NCBI GenBank assembly: GCA_027619145.1
Contig: JAQCGA010000041.1
Coordinates: 1-13,654, forward strand
Direction: 5' to 3'
DNA length: 13,654 nt
From: a bacterium
GTDB taxonomy: Bacteria > Latescibacterota > UBA2968 > GCA-2709665
Within the stretch, counting starts at the first letter, position 1. Every line of letters begins with the position of its first letter. Under the pieces are notes generated by a model. It worked only from the letters and a program-made list of their open reading frames with translations. It was not told where the DNA came from and did not search any database. Position numbers and translations under genes: made by a program. Below, piece by piece: positions 8,094 to 13,654 of the stretch.

Positions 8094-9074
8094 TCACCAC
8101 GGCACCTCAATCCCCAGTTCTCCGGCCAGCTTCTCCAGCCGTTCCCGGTGCCCGGTTCCAACAGGCACACCCTCCTTGAGGTTGATACGCTCCCGCTCCG
8201 CCTCAGGTCCGCCCGGCAGGTACGCCTGCTCGAATCCCTCCACTGGCGTCAACGTCCGCACCCGCCGCACATACTCATCCATCTCCCGCTTAAACGTGGC
8301 CGGATCCAGAAACAGGTCAATCCGAAACGTAATCACCAGCGATCCCTGATTCGCCCCTTTATATTTCTTTTCTGCCCGCTCCTCGTCCAGCGGCACCCCC
8401 GCCAGCAACCCACCAAATGTCTGGCAGATCGCACCCAGACCAATCGAGCGCAAAATCACCCCGGGTGCCACCCGCGCAATCTCTTCTCTGTGCGGAGACC
8501 CCCCATAAAAATCGTGCATGGCCCCAAAGTCTAGCACCAATGCATCTTCTTCACCGGCCGGAGCGCTAAACGACATAGGAGATCCACCGGCAGCGCTATA
8601 GACAGGATCTCCTGCAGAAAGGTTCAACTGATGCCCGGATGTTACGTACGTCACCAGATCATGTGCCAGGGTCATCCGTGAATAAATTCCCGCCGCACCA
8701 AAATGGCCGTGGTTGCGAGTTTGCATCACCGCAATCCCCTGCGACATGGCTTTTTCAATCACCCGCAGCGTCCCTTCGTACGAGGGAAAATATCCCAGCC
8801 CGCCATCACCATCCATCATCAAACTTACAGGCGTCTCGTTCTTCACCTTCAACTTCGGCTTGTTGTTCAGAATGCCATCCCGCATCAAAATCGCGTACGT
8901 CGCAATCTGTTGCGTTCCATGGCTGAACGTACCCCGCAAATCATTGGCCGTCAACAATTCCGCGAGCATTTCAGATTTATCTTTTGGCAATCCCACCGTC
9001 TGCGCTGCCTTCGACACAAACGCGTGTAAATCTCCATGCGGCACCCGAACAAATTCCTTCGGCGTTTGATTCAT
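8094..9074 (-). CDS. Ldh2-family (malate/L-lactate/ureidoglycolate-type) NAD(P)-dependent dehydrogenase
   Basis: A 326-residue member of the LDH2/MDH2 oxidoreductase family, which uses NAD(P)H to interconvert 2-hydroxy acids and 2-keto acids (malate, lactate, sulfolactate, ureidoglycolate, sugar-acid derivatives) or related imines. The family signature NDLRGTFSHGTQ (R47, probable catalytic H52) and the nucleotide-binding region NHGHFGAAG (about 121-129) are present, followed by the usual GGSPMSFSAP segment and a Gly-rich region. Substrate specificity cannot be read. The frame is open upstream to 9152, but the ATG at 9074 has GGGGG 6 nt upstream and gives the family-typical start (MNQTPKEFVRVPHGDLHAFV). 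It lies 117 nt downstream of the heparinase-like gene on the same strand, with a palindrome between, so it may be co-transcribed with it or have its own promoter. Processing of acidic sugar products is an inference from context. Confidence 0.87.
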   Translation of the reverse strand: MNQTPKEFVRVPHGDLHAFVSKAAQTVGLPKDKSEMLAELLTANDLRGTFSHGTQQIATYAILMRDGILNNKPKLKVKNETPVSLMMDGDGGLGYFPSYEGTLRVIEKAMSQGIAVMQTRNHGHFGAAGIYSRMTLAHDLVTYVTSGHQLNLSAGDPVYSAAGGSPMSFSAPAGEEDALVLDFGAMHDFYGGSPHREEIARVAPGVILRSIGLGAICQTFGGLLAGVPLDEERAEKKYKGANQGSLVITFRIDLFLDPATFKREMDEYVRRVRTLTPVEGFEQAYLPGGPEAERERINLKEGVPVGTGHRERLEKLAGELGIEVPW

Positions 9075-9148
9075 TTTCTTCCCCCATACCAATATTTGTT
9101 TTTCTGAAAGGTAAAATACCCAGCTCTCAACCAGATCTCCCAACAATC

Positions 9149-9184
9149 TCAATTATCAATTGTCAATTACCAATTGATAATTGA
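9149..9184. repeat. 14-bp-arm perfect palindrome built from 7-bp tandem units
   Basis: TCAATTATCAATTG (9149-9162) is exactly inverted as CAATTGATAATTGA (9171-9184) around an 8-nt spacer. The same stretch reads as heptamers of approximate consensus YCAATTR in register at 9149, 9156, 9163 and 9170, with degenerate flanking units at 9142, 9177 and 9184. It is much more AT-rich than the surroundings and lies between two same-strand genes, 7 nt beyond the heparinase-like gene's stop. It could be a weak transcription terminator, a dispersed intergenic repeat, or both. There is no T-tract typical of an intrinsic terminator. Confidence 0.75.
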
Positions 9185-9191
9185 CAATCCT

Positions 9192-11135
9192 TTACCTCCT
9201 GCACCACGCCTCTCCAGTCTTCAAATCCCGCCCAATCTCCCACCTCTTCCCAAACGCCTCCACCTCCAGGCTTGCCCGATCCGCACCCACCTCGAACCCA
9301 TCCACCAGCTTTGCCGAAACCTCCGGCGCTTCCGTTCCCGGGTAAGGTGCCAACACCGTGAGAAATACAGCCGGTGCACCGCTCTTGTGCCGATAACAAA
9401 ATGCTTTTCGAGACTTTCTCGACCCGTACTTCCAGGCGAACCATCCTTCTTCTTCCACCAGTTCAACCTCAGCATTCGGCGGGGTCCATACCAGCACGTT
9501 TGCATCTTCAAACTCCGTCCGGGCCTGTTTCTTTTTTGCATCAAACCGTACTGGCCCAGGAGCAAACTGAAAATGCAGATCCAGTTCTCCTTCCGCCTTT
9601 CCCACCGCTTCATCCAGCAACACAAAAAACTTTCGATCTACAAACCACACCGAGCGCCGATGCACCAATCCTTCATACGATTCATTCTCCACCACCAGCG
9701 CATCCAGGCGATCAGACGAATGCCACAACAACTGCCGCCCGGCATCTCGTGAATCCTTGCCATCCAGTGTCAACGTCTGATGCACACGCGTCTGCCGGTG
9801 CCACTCCCGGTCCGGATTGTCCTGTCCATACACATAAAACCCCGTGTCTGGCATCAACCAGCGCCCGTATGCATACAGCTCAAACGTTCCGTTGTCCGGC
9901 TGGTCATGCGCCGAAATCGCCAGCGGAGAACAGTGAAGTCCCAGGTGAACCTGGTCCGGACCCCAATCGTTCCGCATCACGTACATCCCCGCTTCACAAA
10001 ACGCGTAACTCTTCTGGCCTGGAAGGCCCTTCCGATCCAACTTTGCACGCGCCTCATACTTTTCATCGCCCAGTAACTCCGTTCCTCCCATCAGTGCCGA
10101 ATACAGCGGCCACCGACTCCGATCCTCTGTTTCTTTCAACGGACGCGAACCGTCCCCAAACATGGGCGCACCCAGGTCCGGCGTGGCCACCGCAAAAATA
10201 TAATCGTACATCTTCCGAATCCGGTCCTGATAATCCTCCGGCACCGAAATACCCAGGGATTCCATTCGTCCCTGGATCTCCACCGCATCGTTCAACACCC
10301 CATTGTGGTATCCATAAGACCACTCCCGCTGCACCCCGTCCGCCGTTGTCTGCGCCAGAAAATTCTCCCGCGCCCGTTGGAATGCCAGCTCCATCCACCG
10401 CTTACACTCTTTGAACTCTTGAAACGTGTATGCGATATTGATAAATCCGCGCTGCTCAAAAATCGCCTTATTATGCACCCGGCCCATCGGCAAAGCTTCA
10501 GTTTTCACCTGATGGTCATACATACTCGCCAGGAAGACTCCCAAAAATTCAGGTGTAAATGTTTCACCGTGTACCATAACCCGGAACGCTTTGCACAAAT
10601 TCGTCGCACGAATCCCCGTCTGAATATCCAGCCACACATACCCTTTCCAGTACGTATACACCGGGTGCACGCGGTGCCGGTCTTCCAACGGATGTTTTGC
10701 AATCCAGTCCTGCGTCATCTCCACAAACGCTCGTGCATATTTCTCATCCCGCGTGGCCTCGTATGCACTCACCAGAGGAGCCGCCCAGTAAAACCGGTAC
10801 ACCGAGGCCACCCATTCAATATCTCCCCGGGGGTCCCACTCCCAATCAAACGCCTGCCCGTAGTCCGCCTCTTCGTACGGTCCCCACTGAAGCACACGTT
10901 TCACCACCTTATCCGCCGTCTCAAAATTGCCCGTCGGTGCCTTCGTCTCGGACAACGGATACTTCGCCCGGTAAAACGCCAGCAACGCCGTCAGCGCGGC
11001 ATCCCGGTCTCCACGTTCTGCTGCCGCCTTTACATCTTCCAACCCCGATCCACTCAAATCCAGCTTCCCCAGCACATCTTCCAGTTTCAAAGAATGCAGG
11101 TTCACATCCCGGTCATTTTCCTCAGACAGCGCCAT
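9192..11135 (-). CDS. Heparinase II/III-like polysaccharide lyase family protein
   Basis: A 647-residue protein with the two-domain layout of heparinase II/III and related alginate lyases, which cleave uronic-acid-containing polysaccharides by beta-elimination. The N-terminal (alpha/alpha) toroid covers about residues 20-370, with the conserved NKAIFEQRGFINIA (about 222-235) and REWSYGYHNG (about 270-279, including Y276 and H277). The C-terminal beta-sandwich (Hepar_II_III domain) begins near 390 and has SAHDQPDNGTFELYAYG (H410), GFYVYG (Y434/Y436) and TRVHQTLTLDG (H452), matching the usual SHGHAD, DPGTYSY and TRAHNTV-type motifs. The ATG at 11135 has a near-perfect AAGGAG 5 nt upstream. An ATG at 11201 would add 22 hydrophobic residues without a basic N-region, which I do not accept as a signal peptide, so export is unclear. 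It follows the GH13 gene by 70 nt and is probably in its operon. Confidence 0.85.
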   Translation of the reverse strand: MALSEENDRDVNLHSLKLEDVLGKLDLSGSGLEDVKAAAERGDRDAALTALLAFYRAKYPLSETKAPTGNFETADKVVKRVLQWGPYEEADYGQAFDWEWDPRGDIEWVASVYRFYWAAPLVSAYEATRDEKYARAFVEMTQDWIAKHPLEDRHRVHPVYTYWKGYVWLDIQTGIRATNLCKAFRVMVHGETFTPEFLGVFLASMYDHQVKTEALPMGRVHNKAIFEQRGFINIAYTFQEFKECKRWMELAFQRARENFLAQTTADGVQREWSYGYHNGVLNDAVEIQGRMESLGISVPEDYQDRIRKMYDYIFAVATPDLGAPMFGDGSRPLKETEDRSRWPLYSALMGGTELLGDEKYEARAKLDRKGLPGQKSYAFCEAGMYVMRNDWGPDQVHLGLHCSPLAISAHDQPDNGTFELYAYGRWLMPDTGFYVYGQDNPDREWHRQTRVHQTLTLDGKDSRDAGRQLLWHSSDRLDALVVENESYEGLVHRRSVWFVDRKFFVLLDEAVGKAEGELDLHFQFAPGPVRFDAKKKQARTEFEDANVLVWTPPNAEVELVEEEGWFAWKYGSRKSRKAFCYRHKSGAPAVFLTVLAPYPGTEAPEVSAKLVDGFEVGADRASLEVEAFGKRWEIGRDLKTGEAWCRR

Positions 11136-11205
11136 GGCTTCTCCTTCAATATGCGAGATGAACAATATCAAAAACATCGAAATGGACAGCGAGAAGTGCA
11201 TTGCT

Positions 11206-13416
11206 CTATTTCACAGACCGGATACGAATCAACAAACTCTGCAGAGGTGCCACAGAAACCAGAACCGCATCCCTGTCAACCTCCACCCTTCCCTCCTCAG
11301 CTATAAAGAAAAACTTGTACGTATCAAACAACGTTTCCACTTTAACATTCCCCCATCTAACCTCTGGCAATCCAGACATTTTTATACGAACCTGACGCGC
11401 GTGTGCTGGGTCCAAATTGTGCACGGCCAGCAAGCCAGATGAAGATGTAAAACGTACATATGCCAGTACCCGATCTGCAGGATCTCCACCCTCAAACCCG
11501 CTTCGATGAAAGTAAATATGCCCATCCAGAATTTCAGGCAAATCGTCCTTCAAATCGTGTAACACCCGGTATGCCGCCACCAGACAACTGTGGGGTTCTT
11601 GCTCTGCACGTTCCGGATGCAGAAACGTCGAATTCTCAAAATCAGTTCGAGCCTCTTCGCCCCAGGTAGTTCCCAGTTCCAGCGCATATGCCAGATTCAC
11701 GCACCGTGTCGTCCCGGCTGTCAGGTCAATCACAGAAGCCTGTAGATTTCTCAGCAGCGCCATTACCACCGCTGCATCGGCCCCTCCAACACGCGCGTTC
11801 CAGGCCTCCCGCAATATCTCCTGCTCCGCCAACCATCCGCCAAACCGCTCTCGCCAGACTCGTGTTGCCCGTGCACTATCGTGGTTCTCAAAATACGCCA
11901 TCGCCACCGTGCGCGGTGCAAATGCCCCAAATGTCTGCTCCAGAAAGCCGGTATACGGACCGGCATACTCCACATCCCTGTGAAAATCTACCAGCAACGC
12001 GTAAACCATATCCACAGGCACATCTACCGCTTCCTCTAGCGCACAAAGTGTTTCCCCCAGCACAATCGCATCTGACTTCACCTGATTGATCCGGTTCTTG
12101 ATCTGCTTTAAAAAAGGCCGGTCCACCGTCTGGCTTGCATCAATTCGCACCCCGTCCAGATCACACGTCTTCATCCAGAACGACGCCACACCAGACAGAT
12201 AATTCTGAAGCGACTTATTAAACTTCAAATCCAGCAACGCCACATCCGAATACACCAGCCATGCGATCTGGTGGATCTTCGGCCGGCCAGCTTCATCCAA
12301 TACATACCACTCCGGATGCTGCTCAATCAACGGACAATCCCGGCTGGTCTGCATCAACACCAGGTCAAAAATTACCTGCTTGCCCAGAACGTGTGCCCGC
12401 TGCGCCAGTGCCCGAAGTTCCGCCCGGCCCACCATTTGCACCAGCCGATCCCGTCCAATCCACTCAATCGCTTCTTTGTTCGTCGAAAAATTATTAAAAT
12501 CATCCACCCTCCGCAGTCGCGCCATCTGCCGCCCGTCCAGCAGATCTGAAAGATCATAATCCCGAATCAAGCCCTGGGAGACCAGACTCATCAGGTCTAC
12601 CTCTTCCACAGGACTTACCAGCGCTGGATCAATCCGAAAAAAGTCGCGCACCGCATACACGCTGCCCAGCGTACCTTTCCTCACATCTTCCCCGGTAAAC
12701 GCATCCTTGAACCCGGGCTCGAAAAATGGCAACAAATAAATCACGTCCGTGGGCATTTCCTCCAGCATTGCTTCCACATCTCGAAACGTCCCGCTCTCAA
12801 ACGCCTCTCCTTCCCTTTTTGCACCGACCTTGCGCACACAGACTTCCGTCACAGAAGGACAACGTCGCACCCGCTCCGGACTGATCACCATCACACCGTC
12901 CTGGTTGTGGGCAATATCATTCACCGAAACCCAGGCTTTCGATGGATCGCACACCGGCTTATCGTCTGCCGAAAACTCCGCCGTATAATGAAACACCCCG
13001 GTCCGCTCAATCCGTACCGGTTCAGATTCGAACACCAGATTATTTCCCAAAAGTACCGGGCGTCCCTGCGCATCTGCGACCAACCGCATGGGCAGCTTCC
13101 GCCCAAATGCACTGTGGTACGCCCCCCGCTCGTCTATAAATCCCAAATCATTCACATCCGTCCAGAGCCGTACATCCAGGTCATCTTTCCGAACAACATG
13201 TGGGTCGATATCGCGCAAATAAAACTCCACGCGTACCCGTGCCTCCACCCAGGACCGGACGGTTCCTAAAAACGCACGTGCCATATGTGGATCGAACCGT
13301 AACCCATCCAGTTCCACACCTAAATTTCCCGCCCACACATCCTGGTTATCAAACCCCTGGATCGGATATATCTCGTGCAATTTCTCACACATATGTTGCC
13401 GTATCGTTTTCATCAT
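11206..13416 (-). CDS. GH13 (alpha-amylase) family enzyme with atypical conserved region I
   Basis: A 736-residue predicted cytoplasmic enzyme. An N-terminal beta-sandwich (about residues 50-200) precedes a GH13 (beta/alpha)8 barrel (about 220-600) and a C-terminal beta domain (about 640-736). The catalytic triad is readable: nucleophile D426 in DGVRIDAS with R424, acid/base E455 in VLGETL, and transition-state stabiliser D513 in FENHDSAR. Region I is DLVLMQTS (D351), where the usual Asn-His is replaced by Met-Gln. HPEWY (367-371), an N-terminal accessory domain and the altered region I resemble GlgE maltosyltransferases, but I cannot assign GlgE: its other signature segments are not evident. 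Substrate and reaction (hydrolysis or transfer on alpha-glucans) stay open. Start at 13416 or the adjacent ATG at 13413; AGGG lies 2 or 5 nt upstream respectively, so 13413 is slightly better placed. It is the first gene after a strong promoter, followed by the heparinase-like gene. Confidence 0.85.
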   Translation of the reverse strand: MMKTIRQHMCEKLHEIYPIQGFDNQDVWAGNLGVELDGLRFDPHMARAFLGTVRSWVEARVRVEFYLRDIDPHVVRKDDLDVRLWTDVNDLGFIDERGAYHSAFGRKLPMRLVADAQGRPVLLGNNLVFESEPVRIERTGVFHYTAEFSADDKPVCDPSKAWVSVNDIAHNQDGVMVISPERVRRCPSVTEVCVRKVGAKREGEAFESGTFRDVEAMLEEMPTDVIYLLPFFEPGFKDAFTGEDVRKGTLGSVYAVRDFFRIDPALVSPVEEVDLMSLVSQGLIRDYDLSDLLDGRQMARLRRVDDFNNFSTNKEAIEWIGRDRLVQMVGRAELRALAQRAHVLGKQVIFDLVLMQTSRDCPLIEQHPEWYVLDEAGRPKIHQIAWLVYSDVALLDLKFNKSLQNYLSGVASFWMKTCDLDGVRIDASQTVDRPFLKQIKNRINQVKSDAIVLGETLCALEEAVDVPVDMVYALLVDFHRDVEYAGPYTGFLEQTFGAFAPRTVAMAYFENHDSARATRVWRERFGGWLAEQEILREAWNARVGGADAAVVMALLRNLQASVIDLTAGTTRCVNLAYALELGTTWGEEARTDFENSTFLHPERAEQEPHSCLVAAYRVLHDLKDDLPEILDGHIYFHRSGFEGGDPADRVLAYVRFTSSSGLLAVHNLDPAHARQVRIKMSGLPEVRWGNVKVETLFDTYKFFFIAEEGRVEVDRDAVLVSVAPLQSLLIRIRSVK

Positions 13417-13464
13417 TACCCTGCCTTGAAAGAAAGGGCCCGCAATTTTTCAGTACGCCGCGCA

Positions 13465-13493
13465 AATATAGGATTCTGTATTCGCTTTGTCAA
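13465..13493 (-). promoter_or_regulatory. Strong sigma70-like promoter of the GH13-heparinase transcript
   Basis: On the minus strand the -35 box TTGACA (13493-13488, perfect consensus) and -10 box TATATT (13470-13465) are separated by exactly 17 bp. The expected start near 13458 leaves a leader of about 42 nt to the GH13 start codon. Just upstream of the -35 lie two copies of TTTGTTAA (13536-13529 and 13525-13518) spaced 11 bp apart, which could be regulator half-sites. Confidence 0.75.
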
Positions 13494-13654
13494 AACCTCC
13501 CCACAGCGCCATCTCAGTTAACAAACATTTAACAAATGCGAAATCACAAAGAAACAAAGTTCATATAAATTGTAACATTATTTTGGACACTTTTCACTTG
13601 CGATTACAACTATGCAGCCAATTTCAAAGGCAAAGGTTCTTTGAGCGGTGTGAG
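13494..13654. other. AT-rich upstream intergenic region, no gene seen
   Basis: This end of the window holds no supported coding region on either strand. It is AT-rich relative to the genes and carries the upstream part of the GH13 control region, including two TTAACAAA repeats. It may also contain the control region of a gene lying beyond the window edge, but no convincing plus-strand promoter or start codon is visible. Confidence 0.5.

Noticed and set aside
8077..8094. Imperfect hairpin (GAGCGC/GTGCTC) just after the dehydrogenase stop codon
   Set aside because: A 6-bp stem with one G-T pair and no adjacent T-tract; too weak to call a terminator.
11136..11201. Possible signal peptide from an upstream ATG of the heparinase-like gene
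   Set aside because: The stretch is hydrophobic but has no basic N-terminal region, and its last codons are the excellent AAGGAG ribosome binding site for the ATG at 11135.
9374..11306. Two long plus-strand open frames opposite the heparinase-like gene
   Set aside because: The translations are rich in Pro, His, Arg and Ser without domains, and lie antisense to a gene with clear family motifs.
13614..13646. Short plus-strand reading frame starting at ATG 13614
   Set aside because: Only ten codons before a stop, no ribosome binding site and no recognisable peptide.

Overview
The window is bacterial chromosomal DNA of moderate GC content, densely packed with genes and with no gene-free stretch over 300 bp. 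The mix suggests an environmental, polysaccharide-degrading bacterium of a menaquinone-using lineage. It holds a PhyH-type dioxygenase, a heparinase II/III-type lyase, an atypical GH13 enzyme, a GH127-like hydrolase, an Ldh2-family dehydrogenase and a type B (di-heme, five-helix) succinate dehydrogenase. Such inventories are common in Poribacteria, Latescibacteria and other PVC/FCB-related groups. This placement is inference from gene content only; no rRNA or marker gene is present.

Layout. Positions 114-950 (+) encode a phytanoyl-CoA dioxygenase-family enzyme. It converges on a two-gene minus-strand toxin-antitoxin cassette (1658 to 980), a HigB/Gp49-like toxin first and an XRE-type antitoxin second. 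A short divergent intergenic region separates this cassette from a plus-strand pair: a GH127-like putative glycosidase (1741-3321) and a class C beta-lactamase-fold serine hydrolase (about 3383-4507). The plus-strand pair then meets the minus-strand sdhCAB operon (7949 to 4548) at a shared hairpin terminator at 4491-4524. Upstream of sdhC the minus strand continues with an Ldh2-family dehydrogenase (9074 to 8094), a heparinase II/III-like protein (11135 to 9192) and a GH13 enzyme (13416 to 11206). A 14-bp-arm palindrome made of 7-bp units lies between the heparinase and dehydrogenase genes.

Regulation. Three minus-strand sigma70-like promoters with 17-bp spacers are readable: one before the toxin, one before sdhC and one before the GH13 gene. 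sdhCAB looks like a single transcript, with a 4-bp sdhC/sdhA overlap, Shine-Dalgarno sites before each gene and an intrinsic terminator at its end. The GH13 and heparinase genes probably form a second transcript that may continue into the dehydrogenase gene. The antitoxin Shine-Dalgarno overlaps the toxin stop codon, which points to translational coupling.

The carbohydrate genes at both ends could belong to scavenging of complex or acidic glycans, with sdhCAB as the housekeeping respiratory core between them. I found no CRISPR array, tRNA, rRNA, insertion sequence or prophage. I do not see a clearly new multi-gene system. The least conventional items are the GH13 enzyme with a changed region I, the heptamer-built palindrome and the possibly leaderless toxin-antitoxin transcript.
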